This document shows, piece after piece, positions 17,153 to 25,727 of a stretch of 64,000 bases of DNA; position 1 is the first letter of the stretch, and every line of letters starts with the position of its first letter. Source of the stretch: Arthrobacter sp. Soil762 (GTDB lineage: Bacteria > Actinomycetota > Actinomycetes > Actinomycetales > Micrococcaceae). The stretch is from contig NZ_LMSG01000018.1 in assembly GCF_001428335.1 (NCBI RefSeq), positions 222,343 to 286,342 on the forward strand, written 5' to 3'. Below the pieces are notes generated by a model that saw only the letters and a program-made list of their open reading frames with translations, had not been told where the DNA came from and made no database searches. The position numbers and the translations under genes are program-made.

Positions 17153-18865
17153 TTGACTGAACACCTGAACCTTTCCGGCGTCTCCCATGGCTATGGCGAC
17201 CGGCTGCTGCTGGACGGAATCGGCCTGGTCATCACGGCCGGCGAGCATGTGGCCATCGTCGGCGAAAACGGCGCCGGCAAGTCCACCCTGCTCCGGATCC
17301 TGGCCGGGCTGGAAGCGCCCGACGAGGGAACTGCGGTCAGCCACGGCCGCGTTGGCTACCTTGCCCAGACGCACGGCCTGCCCGAATCCTTCACGGTGGG
17401 CGCCGCCGTCGACGCGTCCCTGGCCTCACTCCGCGGCCTCGAAGCCGAGCTTGACCGGCTCGAGGCTGGTCTCGCCGATGCCGAGGACGACGAGCTGGAA
17501 ACCTACGGCCGGCTGCAGACCGAGTACCAGCTGCGGGAGGGCTACGCCGCGGAATCCCGTGTGGAGGCGGCGCTCGACCGGCTGGGCCTGGGTGGCCTGG
17601 ACCGGAAGCGGACGCTGGGATCGCTCTCCGGCGGCGAGCAGGAGCGCGTGGCGCTGGCGTGTGTCCTGGCCGATCCGGCGGACATCCTGCTCCTGGACGA
17701 ACCCACCAACCATCTCGATGCCCGCGGAACCGCCTGGCTGGAGGACCGGCTGGCCGCCCATCGCGGGACAGTGGTGGTGGTGTCCCACGACCGCGTGCTG
17801 CTCCGCAAGGTGGCCAGTACCGTGATTGAGGTTGATGCCGAGCGCCGTACCGTGACCCGCTACGGCAACGGCTACGACGGCTACCTCCGCGAGAAGGCCG
17901 CCGAACGCCAGCGCTGGGTGCAGCAGTACCATGAGTGGATCGACGCGATGGAGGCGGAGCAGCGGCAGGCGGACACCGTGACCGACAGGATGGGCTATGC
18001 CCGCAAGCGCGACAACGACAAGATGGGCTTCGACTTCAAGGCCGGCACTTGGCAGAAAGCGGCCACCAGCAAGGTCCGCAACGCGCAGGAACGGCTCCGG
18101 CGGCTGGAAGCGAGCCCCATTGACCGACCGCCGGTGCCGCTGCGGCTTGCGGCGGAGCTCGCCGTGGAACCGGAGGTTCCTTCGGGTGCCTCCGTGGCGG
18201 CCACCGAATCCGGGGACGACTCCCTTTTGACCGCGTCGGCGGTCCTCGTTGCCCGCGGCGTCGCGGTTCCCGGCCGCCTGGGCGTTACTGACTTCGCGGC
18301 CCGCACGGGTGAGAAGATCCTCATCACCGGCCCGAACGGCGCCGGAAAATCCACGCTGCTCTCCGTGCTGGCGGGAACCCTGGAGCCCGTCGAAGGGTTG
18401 GTTCAGCGGCCTGCGCGGATCGGCTACTTACAGCAGGAACTCGAACTGCCGCAACGGCCCACGCTCCGCCTGCTGCCGGCCTTCGCGGCGGGCCTCGGCG
18501 GCAACATTGATGAGCACGCCGAGGCACTCCTGCGCCTGGGGCTGTTCCGCACCAGCGAGTTCCACGTCCCGGTAGGCAGCCTGTCCGCGGGCCAGCAGCG
18601 CAGGCTTGCCCTGGCCCGCTTGCTGCTGGGCGGCTACGGCACGCTGATTGTGGATGAACCCACGAACCACCTGGCTCCCGTGCTCGTGGAGCAGCTCGAG
18701 GAGGCGCTCGCAGGCTTCACCGGGACCCTGGTTATGGTCAGCCACGACCGCGCCCTCCGGGACTGGTTTGCGCGGTGTGCGAAGAAGAGCGACAATTCGC
18801 GGACGGACGACGCCGGCCGCTGGATCCGGTACTCGATGGACAAGGGCGTGCTGGCCCCGGCCTGA
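17153..18865 (+). CDS. ABC-F family ATPase
   Basis: The product has 570 aa from a TTG start at 17153 that follows GAGGA; the frame is open further upstream but shows no family character there. There are two ABC domains without membrane parts: GENGAGKS near residues 36-43 with LSGGEQER and LLLDEPTNHLD, then GPNGAGKS near 396 with LSAGQQRR and LIVDEPTNHL. A charged helical linker between them is typical of ABC-F proteins, which bind the ribosomal E site. Members either adjust translation or confer resistance to ribosome-targeting antibiotics. The subclass cannot be set from sequence alone. Confidence 0.88.
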   Translation: MTEHLNLSGVSHGYGDRLLLDGIGLVITAGEHVAIVGENGAGKSTLLRILAGLEAPDEGTAVSHGRVGYLAQTHGLPESFTVGAAVDASLASLRGLEAELDRLEAGLADAEDDELETYGRLQTEYQLREGYAAESRVEAALDRLGLGGLDRKRTLGSLSGGEQERVALACVLADPADILLLDEPTNHLDARGTAWLEDRLAAHRGTVVVVSHDRVLLRKVASTVIEVDAERRTVTRYGNGYDGYLREKAAERQRWVQQYHEWIDAMEAEQRQADTVTDRMGYARKRDNDKMGFDFKAGTWQKAATSKVRNAQERLRRLEASPIDRPPVPLRLAAELAVEPEVPSGASVAATESGDDSLLTASAVLVARGVAVPGRLGVTDFAARTGEKILITGPNGAGKSTLLSVLAGTLEPVEGLVQRPARIGYLQQELELPQRPTLRLLPAFAAGLGGNIDEHAEALLRLGLFRTSEFHVPVGSLSAGQQRRLALARLLLGGYGTLIVDEPTNHLAPVLVEQLEEALAGFTGTLVMVSHDRALRDWFARCAKKSDNSRTDDAGRWIRYSMDKGVLAPA

Positions 18866-18996
18866 CGCAGGCGTGCAGGGCCCCGGCAACGGTGAGATTT
18901 GCGCAAAGGAAAAGTTACGCACCGACCGGCAGGCGGAAACATCGGTGGCGGAAGATAGGCCTATGCCAGTCTCCCGCCGGCCGAAAGGATCTGTCC

Positions 18997-19344
18997 GTGA
19001 TCACCAAGAACCTTTTCCTGCAGGGCATCTTCCCGTTTGAGGGCGCGGGGCTGGAAAAACCCGTCCCCATCCATCGCGAACTCTCGCACTACGTTCCGGA
19101 CGGCGTCATCAACCAAACGCTCTACTTCCGGGGCGGCAATTCCAGCAGTGAACTCATCACCGTGGTGCTGATGCGGAACGGCGTGCCCATGCGCTATTTC
19201 CCCATCGGCGCCAAGAGCGATGTCCATGTGCCGCTGCGGGTGGTGGAGGACATCGACGGCGGCTCGGTGGTGGAGCTCTATCTCGCCGCACCGGATGGTG
19301 TTGGGGGATCCGTGGTGGTGGACCTGGGCATGGTGGAACACTGA
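18997..19344 (+). CDS. Conserved small protein upstream of nirB
   Basis: The product has 115 aa from a GTG at 18997 preceded by GAAAGGA. It is beta-rich and soluble, without cysteines or a signal peptide. The stop overlaps the nirB start (TGATG), so it is translated in step with nitrite reductase. I do not recognise the family. The coupling suggests a role in assembly, regulation or electron supply of the NirBD enzyme. Confidence 0.72.
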   Translation: MITKNLFLQGIFPFEGAGLEKPVPIHRELSHYVPDGVINQTLYFRGGNSSSELITVVLMRNGVPMRYFPIGAKSDVHVPLRVVEDIDGGSVVELYLAAPDGVGGSVVVDLGMVEH

Positions 19345-21860
19345 TGACCAGCGTGCTGGACCGGCCGCAGGGCAGGCACGCAGGCGCCGCGCCACGCCGT
19401 CGGCTGCTGGTGGTGGGCAACGGGATGGCGGGCGCCCGGGCCGTGGAGGAGATCCTGGCCCGCGGCGGCGCCGAGCAGTTCACCATCACCATGTTCGGCG
19501 ACGAGCCGTACGGCAACTACAACCGGATCATGCTCAGCCACGTCCTCTCCGGCGAGGAAAGTGACGCCGACATCTTCCTGAACGCCCTGCCCTGGTACCG
19601 CGAGAACAGCATCACGCTGCACGCCGGGGTCCGTGTTGACCGGATCGACAAGTTCACGAAGCACGTCTTTTCCAATGACGGCCGCGTGACACCGTACGAC
19701 ACCCTCATCATCGCCACCGGGAGCCGCTCCCACATGCCGCCGATGGACGGGCTGTACACACCTGGCGGGTCCGTGAAGCACGGTGTGTTCGGGTTCCGCA
19801 CCATCGATGACACCCGCCGTATGGTCCAGCATGCGGAGCAGGAGCATCACCGGCGGGCGGTGGTGATCGGCGGCGGCCTGCTGGGCCTCGAGGCGGCCTA
19901 CGGCCTGAAAAGCCACGGGATCGACGTGGAGGTGGTGCACTCCGGCGGGCACCTCATGAATGCGCAGATGGGACCCGACGGCGGCGCGGTGCTGCGGAGG
20001 AGCGTGGAGGCCTTGGGTATCCGGGTGCACACGTCCAGCCGCACCACTGCTGTCCTCGGGGGGGACACGGTCAGCGGCGTCAGCCTCCGGGACAGGGACG
20101 ACATCGCCTGCGACATGGTGGTGGTGGCCGCGGGCATCCGGCCGAACGTGGACGTGGCTGTGCTGAGCGGGCTGCCGGTGGAGCGGGCCATTGTGGTGGA
20201 TGACCGGCTGCGGGTCCAGGACGAAGACGATATCTACGCGGTGGGGGAGTGCGTCCAGCACCGCGGCGAGGTCTATGGGCTGGTGGCGCCGCTGTGGGAA
20301 CAGGCCGTGGTGCTCGCCAACCACGTGACCGGCGTCGACACATCGTCGGCCTACCTGGGCTCCCGGACCGCCACCAAGCTCAAGGTCGCAGGTGTGGACG
20401 TGGCTTCCATGGGACTGCACGGCCCGGAACTCGACACGGACGAGCATATTGTCTTCTCGGAGCCCAGCCGCGGTGTCTTCAAGTCCATCGTGGTCCGCGA
20501 CAACAAAATGGTGGGTGCCACGCTCCTGGGCGACAGCCGGAAGGTGGCCTACCTGACCCAGGCCTACGACCGCGGGCTACCGCTTCCGGAGGAACGGATC
20601 GCGCTGATGTTCGACGTCGGCGGGCCGGGTGAGGAGGCGGGCGTGGCCGAGCTCGACGACCGCGCCCAGGTCTGCAACTGCAACGGCGTCAGCAAGAAGG
20701 CCCTGGTGGCCGCCGTGAAGGGCGGCTGCACCACGGTCTCCGGCGCCATGGACGCCACCCGGGCCGGCAAGGGCTGCGGCTCCTGCAAGCTCCTGGTGAA
20801 GCAGGTGGTGGAGTGGGCCGCCGACGGCGCGGTGGAGGAGGACCCGGCCGCCAGCTACTACGTGCCCGGGATCCCGCTGGACAAGCCGGCCCTGATGGCC
20901 GCCATCCGGAAACAGGGCCTGCGCTCCGTGTCCCAGGTGTTCACGGCCCTGGCTCCGGGGAGCGCCGAGGATGCGAAGTCCAAGATGGGCCTGGCCTCGT
21001 TGCTGAAGATGATGCTCGCGGACCGGTACATCGACGAACGCGACGCCCGGTTCATCAATGACCGCGTGCACGCCAATATCCAGCGCGACGGCACCTTCTC
21101 GGTGGTCCCCCAGATGAAGGGCGGCGTGACGTCGGTGCAGCAGTTGCGCCGCATTGCCGACGTCGCCGAAAAGCACAACGTTCCCCTGATCAAGCTGACC
21201 GGCGGGCAGCGGATCGACCTGCTGGGGATCCCCAAGGAGGACCTGCCGCAGGTGTGGGCGGACCTGGACATGCCGTCCGGCTACGCCTACGGCAAGAGCT
21301 TCCGCACGGTGAAGACCTGCGTGGGCAAGGATTTTTGCCGGTACGGCACCGGCGATTCCACGAAGCTGGGCATCGAGATCGAGTCCCGGTTCCAGGGCAT
21401 CGAGTCGCCGGCCAAGCTGAAGCTGGCTGTGTCCGGTTGCCCACGGAACTGCGCGGAATCGCTGGTTAAGGACGTGGGTGTGGTGGCTGTGGAGGGCGGA
21501 CGGTGGGAGATTTACGTCGGGGGAGCGGCGGGGGCCCACATCCGCAAGGGCGACCTGCTGGCCACCGTGGACGACCCCGAGGAGGTCAAGCTGCTGGCCG
21601 GCCGCTTTATGCAGTACTACCGGGAACAGGCCAACTGGCTGGAACGGACGTACTCCTTTGTGCCGCGGGTGGGCATCGAGCACCTCCGCGCGGTCATCGT
21701 GGACGATTCCGAAGGCGTCGCCCCGCAACTGGACGCCGCCATGCAGGCATCCGTGGACAGCTACGTGGATCCGTGGAGTGAACGCGACGATCCACTCACG
21801 CCGGGCCAGTTCCGCACCTCCCTGCCGCTCACGGTCTTGCCCCAGGTGCCGGTCCGATGA
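19344..21860 (+). CDS. nirB: NADH-dependent nitrite reductase, large subunit
   Basis: NirB reduces nitrite to ammonium in the cytoplasm using NADH. The product has 838 aa, the usual length. An N-terminal FAD/NAD(P)-binding part (GNGMAGARA near residue 25, a second GGGLLGLEAA near 175) is followed by a BFD-like [2Fe-2S] domain with CNCN and CGSC near 442-480. The C-terminal sirohaem-[4Fe-4S] domain has all four ligands: Cys659, Cys665, Cys699 and Cys703 (CVGKDFC and CPRNC). It is coupled to the small gene upstream and overlaps nirD by 4 bp. Confidence 0.95.
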   Translation: MTSVLDRPQGRHAGAAPRRRLLVVGNGMAGARAVEEILARGGAEQFTITMFGDEPYGNYNRIMLSHVLSGEESDADIFLNALPWYRENSITLHAGVRVDRIDKFTKHVFSNDGRVTPYDTLIIATGSRSHMPPMDGLYTPGGSVKHGVFGFRTIDDTRRMVQHAEQEHHRRAVVIGGGLLGLEAAYGLKSHGIDVEVVHSGGHLMNAQMGPDGGAVLRRSVEALGIRVHTSSRTTAVLGGDTVSGVSLRDRDDIACDMVVVAAGIRPNVDVAVLSGLPVERAIVVDDRLRVQDEDDIYAVGECVQHRGEVYGLVAPLWEQAVVLANHVTGVDTSSAYLGSRTATKLKVAGVDVASMGLHGPELDTDEHIVFSEPSRGVFKSIVVRDNKMVGATLLGDSRKVAYLTQAYDRGLPLPEERIALMFDVGGPGEEAGVAELDDRAQVCNCNGVSKKALVAAVKGGCTTVSGAMDATRAGKGCGSCKLLVKQVVEWAADGAVEEDPAASYYVPGIPLDKPALMAAIRKQGLRSVSQVFTALAPGSAEDAKSKMGLASLLKMMLADRYIDERDARFINDRVHANIQRDGTFSVVPQMKGGVTSVQQLRRIADVAEKHNVPLIKLTGGQRIDLLGIPKEDLPQVWADLDMPSGYAYGKSFRTVKTCVGKDFCRYGTGDSTKLGIEIESRFQGIESPAKLKLAVSGCPRNCAESLVKDVGVVAVEGGRWEIYVGGAAGAHIRKGDLLATVDDPEEVKLLAGRFMQYYREQANWLERTYSFVPRVGIEHLRAVIVDDSEGVAPQLDAAMQASVDSYVDPWSERDDPLTPGQFRTSLPLTVLPQVPVR

Positions 21861-22243
21861 GCGCCGATCCGATCAGCACCGAGCCCGTCAGCACCACCGA
21901 GCCCGTCAGCACCACCAGCCACATCCTGGGCCCGGTGGACCAGATCCCGTTTGGCGAAGGGCGTGCCTTCGGGGTGGACGGCGAGCAGGTGGCGGTCTTC
22001 CGGCTGCGGGACGGGACCCTGCGCGCCCTGTCCGCGGTCTGCCCCCACCGCGGCGGCCCCATCGCGGACGGCACCATCGACCGGGAGGTGGTGATGTGCC
22101 CGCTGCACCAGCACACGTTCAGCCTGGAAACGGGCTGCTCCAGCACCGGTGCCGAACCTTTGCGCACGTACAGCGTCCAGGAGGATGCCGAACAGAACAT
22201 TGTTCTGAAGTATCCCCAGATTCGTGGCAATAGTTTGGCTTAA
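21857..22243 (+). CDS. nirD: Nitrite reductase small subunit (Rieske)
   Basis: The product has 128 aa. The Rieske motif is complete: CPHRGG near residue 57 and CPLHQH near 76 give the C-x-H and C-x2-H ligands of a [2Fe-2S] centre. NirD is the small subunit of the cytosolic nitrite reductase. The ATG overlaps the nirB stop (ATGA). The first 25 residues contain a repeated STTEPV-type segment with no clear function. Confidence 0.92.
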   Translation: MSADPISTEPVSTTEPVSTTSHILGPVDQIPFGEGRAFGVDGEQVAVFRLRDGTLRALSAVCPHRGGPIADGTIDREVVMCPLHQHTFSLETGCSSTGAEPLRTYSVQEDAEQNIVLKYPQIRGNSLA

Positions 22244-22338
22244 CCGGGCCCGGGTGTAGCCCGCGTCACGTGCTGCGGTTTGAGTCTTGTAGGATGGAAA
22301 GGCCGCGCGAACTTCGACGTACTGTGACTTTCCATACA

Positions 22339-22373
22339 GAAAATTCCTTGAAACATCAAGAAACAGAATTTTC
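22339..22373 (+). promoter_or_regulatory. Long hairpin in the permease 5' leader
   Basis: GAAAATTC (22339-22346) pairs with GAATTTTC (22366-22373), and directly inside it CTTGA (22347-22351) pairs with TCAAG (22356-22360). A 5-nt bulge, AAACA, lies on the 3' side. The result is a 13-bp stem, AT-rich in a GC-rich genome, ending 60 nt before the permease start. It may be a leader regulator, a protein-binding operator or a bypassed terminator of nirBD. Confidence 0.6.
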
Positions 22374-22432
22374 GGGATGGAGAAGTCCCTGCCAAGAGGT
22401 GCCGGCCAATCCCCTACCCACAAGGAATTGTT

Positions 22433-23893
22433 GTGCCTCAAAGTACCCCCACAGAACTCGTGAGCCCGACGGCGCAATCCGCCGTCGTCGACTCCACCCT
22501 CAGCGCCGAGGGCTACAAAAAATCCCTGAGCGGACGCCAGGTCACCATGATTGCCATGGGCGGCGCCATCGGCGTCGGCCTCTTTATGGGTGCCGGCGGA
22601 CGCCTGGCCTCCACTGGCCCTGCGCTCATTTTCTCCTACGCCATTGCCGGCGTTATCGCCTATCTGCTGATGCGGGCCCTGGGCGAGCTGATCATGTACC
22701 GCCAGACGTCGGGTTCCTTCGTCAGCTACGCCGGTGAGATGTTCGGCAAGAAGGGCGCTTACCTGTCCGGTTGGATGTACTTCATCAACTGGGCCATGAC
22801 CGGCATCGCTGAACTCATCGCGATCGGACTGTACTTCCAGTTCTTCTTCCCCAACGTGCCCGTTGAACTGTCCGCCATCGCCGCGCTGCTGCTGCTCGTG
22901 GGCGTCAACCTCATGAGCGTCAAGGCGTTCGGCGAGGTTGAATTCTGGGCCTCCTGCCTCAAGGTCGGCGCCATCGTGATCTTCCTTGCCGTGGGCACCT
23001 TCATGGTGGTCACCAACGCCCAGGTGGGCGACGGCAACGCCTCGGTGAACAACCTCTTCGCAGCCGAAGGCGGAATGTTCCCCAAGGGTGCGCTGGTGAT
23101 GATCCTCGTCCTGAACGCCGTGATTTTCGCCTACAACGGCATTGAACTCGTCGGCATCACGGCCGGTGAAATGCAGGACCCCGCCAAGGAAGTTCCCAAA
23201 GCGATCCGCGCCGTCGTCTTCCGCATCGTGGTGTTCTACGTCGGTTCCGTGACGCTCCTGGCGATGCTGCTTCCCTCGGACCAGTACGTGGCCGGCACCT
23301 CGCCGTTCGTCACCGTGTTCGGCCAGATGGGCCTCGGCTGGATGGGCGATGTTATGAACATGATCGTCATCACCGCCGCGCTGTCCTCCTGCAACTCGGG
23401 CCTGTACTCGATCGGCCGGATCTTCCGGACCATGGCCAACAACGGGCACGCCCCGGAGTGGCTGACCAGGATGTCCAAGAGCCACGTGCCGTACGCCGCC
23501 ATCCTGGCCATCGGCGCCGTCTACCTCGTTGGCATCCTGCTGAACATCTGGCTGGGCGGCTCACACGCCTTCGACCTGGCGCTCAACTCGGCATCGATCG
23601 GCGTGATCTTCACCTGGGGCGCCATCTTCGCCAGCCAGATCGCGCTGCGCCACAAGAAGGGCAAGGTCTCCTCCCTGCCCGCGCCCGGCGGAACCTGGAG
23701 CAGCTGGGCCGGACTCATTGCGCTGCTGGCCATCACCGTACTCATCGGCTTCGACACCATGACCAGCAAGACCGGCGAGGTATTCCACCTCGGTCTCTGG
23801 ACCCTGGCCACCATCCCGTTCTTCGCCCTGGTCCTGTGGCTGGGCTGGCAGAAGGTCAAGCACAACGAGCCCAAGAGCGAGCTCTTCTGCTAG
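22433..23893 (+). CDS. Amino acid permease (APC superfamily)
   Basis: The product has 486 aa from a GTG at 22433 behind AAGGA. There are twelve hydrophobic segments. The first, MIAMGGAIGVGLFMG, is the glycine-rich TM1 of the amino acid transporter family (AAT; AnsP, LysP, GabP, CycA relatives). EFWASCLKVGAI lies at the usual TM5/6 position. It is probably a proton symporter for an amino acid. Asparagine, GABA or D-alanine/glycine are the likeliest substrates but cannot be told apart here. Confidence 0.85.
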   Translation: MPQSTPTELVSPTAQSAVVDSTLSAEGYKKSLSGRQVTMIAMGGAIGVGLFMGAGGRLASTGPALIFSYAIAGVIAYLLMRALGELIMYRQTSGSFVSYAGEMFGKKGAYLSGWMYFINWAMTGIAELIAIGLYFQFFFPNVPVELSAIAALLLLVGVNLMSVKAFGEVEFWASCLKVGAIVIFLAVGTFMVVTNAQVGDGNASVNNLFAAEGGMFPKGALVMILVLNAVIFAYNGIELVGITAGEMQDPAKEVPKAIRAVVFRIVVFYVGSVTLLAMLLPSDQYVAGTSPFVTVFGQMGLGWMGDVMNMIVITAALSSCNSGLYSIGRIFRTMANNGHAPEWLTRMSKSHVPYAAILAIGAVYLVGILLNIWLGGSHAFDLALNSASIGVIFTWGAIFASQIALRHKKGKVSSLPAPGGTWSSWAGLIALLAITVLIGFDTMTSKTGEVFHLGLWTLATIPFFALVLWLGWQKVKHNEPKSELFC

Positions 23894-23943
23894 GTCTTTT
23901 CGCCTCAGCAGCCGGACGCTCAGCGCCCGGACGCTAAGAAGTC

Positions 23944-23987
23944 CGACGACGGCGGGTCACCCTTTCGGGGGCGGCCCGCCGTCGTCG
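23944..23987 (+). terminator. Terminator after the permease gene
   Basis: The 13-bp perfect stem CGACGACGGCGGG pairs with its complement at 23975-23987 around an 18-nt loop, 50 bp after the permease stop. There is no T-run, as often in high-GC actinobacteria. Confidence 0.75.
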
Positions 23988-24000
23988 TCGGTGGTTAACC

Positions 24001-24064
24001 CCATCGAGTGCTCCGTAACCGCCGTTATGGGGCCCCAAAAGGGCGCCTACGGAGCAATCGATGG
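24001..24064. repeat. Palindromic repeat family 1, copy A
   Basis: The arms at 24001-24017 and 24048-24064 pair at 16 of 17 positions (CCATCGA-x-TGCTCCGTA). The right arm provides the last codons and stop (SIAP, TAG) of the minus-strand dienelactone hydrolase. Related copies lie at 24843, 45208, 45885 and 46532. Confidence 0.85.
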
Positions 24065-24805
24065 GGGTCGGTGGGCATCCACGCTCTTGAGGTGCCGGGC
24101 GAAGTGGTCGTTGATCCGCTGCCAGGCTTCGGGGGAGGACTCCGGGTCGGGGCCGATGCCCATGACCCGCATCAGCGGCCGGAAAACCGCCGGGCCCAGG
24201 TCGATTTCATTGAGGAACGCGTGGCCGGCGGTGGGAAATTCCTTGACGCTGTTTTCGATGCCGAGGTTGTCCAAGGCGGTCTCAAGCTTGCCGGCCGCGC
24301 CCTTGAGAGTGATGTCGCGGCCGCCGAAGTTCGCCACGATGGGGCAGGCGCCGCGGAGGCTTTCCTCGAGATTGCCGGGCAGGCGGCCGTAGTTGACCGA
24401 GGCCGCGTCGAAGCCGTCGCGGGCCACCAGCAGCGCGAATCCTCCGCCCATGCAGAACCCGATCACCCCGGTCTTGCCGGTGGACAGCGGCGAAGTGGCC
24501 AGCCAGAAGCGGGCGGTGGCGAGGTCGGTGAACGCGCGGCCGCTCCCCCTGAGCATGCTCCGCATGGTTCCGACCAGGCAGCGGCGCGGGCCGCCGTCGC
24601 TGAACAGGTCCACCGCCAGCGTCAGGTACCCGGCTCGGGCCATCCTGTCTGCATGCCCGCGAACGAGGTCGTTCAGGCCGAAGGCTTCGTGGATCATCAG
24701 GACCGCGGGAAACGGATCTGGCCCGGATGGCGTGGCGAGATATCCGCCGAGCGAAGGCGAACCGCCGGCAGCGGCACTCTGGGCACTCAGGTCCACATAA
24801 GTCAT
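24047..24805 (-). CDS. Dienelactone hydrolase family protein
   Basis: The product has 252 aa from the ATG at 24805; codons upstream in this frame overlap the csbD gene and are not conserved in character. It is an alpha/beta hydrolase with a cysteine nucleophile, in GFCMGGGF near residues 116-123, with Asp in GGRDITL and His in AGHAFLNE completing the DLH triad. True dienelactone hydrolases act in chlorocatechol breakdown; no such genes are nearby, so a general carboxylic-ester or lactone role is as likely. Its C-terminal SIAP and stop come from a palindromic repeat. Confidence 0.87.
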   Translation of the reverse strand: MTYVDLSAQSAAAGGSPSLGGYLATPSGPDPFPAVLMIHEAFGLNDLVRGHADRMARAGYLTLAVDLFSDGGPRRCLVGTMRSMLRGSGRAFTDLATARFWLATSPLSTGKTGVIGFCMGGGFALLVARDGFDAASVNYGRLPGNLEESLRGACPIVANFGGRDITLKGAAGKLETALDNLGIENSVKEFPTAGHAFLNEIDLGPAVFRPLMRVMGIGPDPESSPEAWQRINDHFARHLKSVDAHRPPSIAP

Positions 24806-24842
24806 GGGCCAAGGGTAGCCGCCGAGCTCAATCCGTCCACCC

Positions 24843-24894
24843 ACTGCTCCGTAGACGCCCTTATGAGGCCTCAAAAAGGCCCGTACGGAGCAGT
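24843..24894. repeat. Palindromic repeat family 1, copy E
   Basis: The perfect 11-bp arms ACTGCTCCGTA (24843-24853) and TACGGAGCAGT (24884-24894) enclose a GCCCTTATGAGGCCTCAAAAAGGC-type centre. It is the shortest-armed member of the family and lies between the dienelactone hydrolase and csbD-like genes. Confidence 0.8.
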
Positions 24895-24962
24895 CGATCG
24901 GCGGACACGAGAACGGCGGCGGATCCCCCATGGGAATCCGCCGCCGTTCGACTGTGGGAGGA

Positions 24963-25136
24963 CTAGTCCTTGAAGGTGTCCTTGACGTTTTCGCCGACCT
25001 TCTTGGCGTCAGCCTTGACCTGGTCCGCCTGGCCTTCGGCCCTAAGTTTGTCGTTGTCCGTGGCGTTGCCGGCCGCTTCCTTGGCCTTGCCGCCCAGGTG
25101 CTCTGCTTCGTTGCTGATCTTGTCTCCGAGGCCCAT
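24963..25136 (-). CDS. CsbD-family stress protein
   Basis: The product has 57 aa from the ATG at 25136, preceded by AAAGG; an ATG at 25172 would add 12 unconserved residues. The sequence MGLGDKISNEAEHLGGKAKE, with further GK/AE-rich amphipathic repeats, is a CsbD-like domain. Such proteins are small, charged, abundant in stationary phase and of unknown mechanism. A DtxR-like palindrome lies upstream. Confidence 0.88.
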   Translation of the reverse strand: MGLGDKISNEAEHLGGKAKEAAGNATDNDKLRAEGQADQVKADAKKVGENVKDTFKD

Positions 25137-25174
25137 GAGTCTGGCCGCCTTTCGTTCCGGTTGATCTGACAATG

Positions 25175-25193
25175 CTTTTTTAGCCTAACACAA
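25175..25193 (-). promoter_or_regulatory. Possible DtxR/IdeR-like box upstream of csbD-like gene
   Basis: On the minus strand the 19-mer contains TGTTAGGCTAA and matches the DtxR/IdeR consensus at about 13 of 19 positions. It lies about 40 bp before the csbD start. It may be only an AT-rich promoter element. Confidence 0.35.
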
Positions 25194-25268
25194 AGCATGC
25201 TTACCATTTCGGGGAACCCGATTTTCGGCGGCCTGTCGAATGTCAGAGCCCCCGACTAGGCTCGATGC

Positions 25269-25727
25269 ATGGAACACAGTACAAGCCTGACCCAGCACAT
25301 TCATGCCACGCCGGAAAAGGTCTGGGCGGTCATCTCGGACATCCCGGGTTCCGCCTCCACCCTGTCCGGCATCGACGCCGTGCAGATGCTCAGCGACGGG
25401 CCCTACGGCGAGGGAACGCGCTGGAAGGAAACGCGGACCATGATGGGCCGGGCGGAAACGGTGGAGATGTGGGTGGCGCAGGCCGATCCTCCCCGCAGCA
25501 CCACGGTCAAGGCCCTCCAGGGCGGCGCCGATTACACGTCGCGCTTCAGCCTGGCCGAGCGCGACGGCGGGACGGACCTGACGCTGACCTTCGGCGCCGA
25601 CGTCGTCAAGCCCACCCTGCTCAGCAAGGTCAGCATGACCCTCTTCGGCAAGCTGGGCATGAGCATGACACGCAAGGCGCTCACGAAGGACCTGGCGGAA
25701 ATCGCCGCCAAAGCGGAATCGCTCTAG
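25269..25727 (+). CDS. SRPBCC-family protein
   Basis: The product has 152 aa from the ATG at 25269. HIHATPEKVWAVISDIPG at the N-terminus and a long C-terminal helix (residues about 125-150) are typical of START/polyketide cyclase-like (SRPBCC) lipid-binding folds. The central WKETRTMMGR and FSLAERDGGTDLTL strands fit the same fold. Ligand unknown. The stop overlaps the GTG of the pentapeptide-repeat gene (TAGTG). Confidence 0.82.
   Translation: MEHSTSLTQHIHATPEKVWAVISDIPGSASTLSGIDAVQMLSDGPYGEGTRWKETRTMMGRAETVEMWVAQADPPRSTTVKALQGGADYTSRFSLAERDGGTDLTLTFGADVVKPTLLSKVSMTLFGKLGMSMTRKALTKDLAEIAAKAESL

Noticed and set aside
18914..18940. GTTAC and GAAAC motifs before the nirB operon as a GlnR box
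   Set aside because: The two motifs are 22 bp apart start to start instead of the 11 bp (6-nt gap) expected for an a-site/b-site pair, so the match is not convincing.
24806..25207. N-terminal extension of the dienelactone hydrolase frame to 25207
   Set aside because: It overlaps csbD and a palindromic repeat in another frame and reads as low-complexity Arg/Thr-rich sequence; the family starts at 24805.
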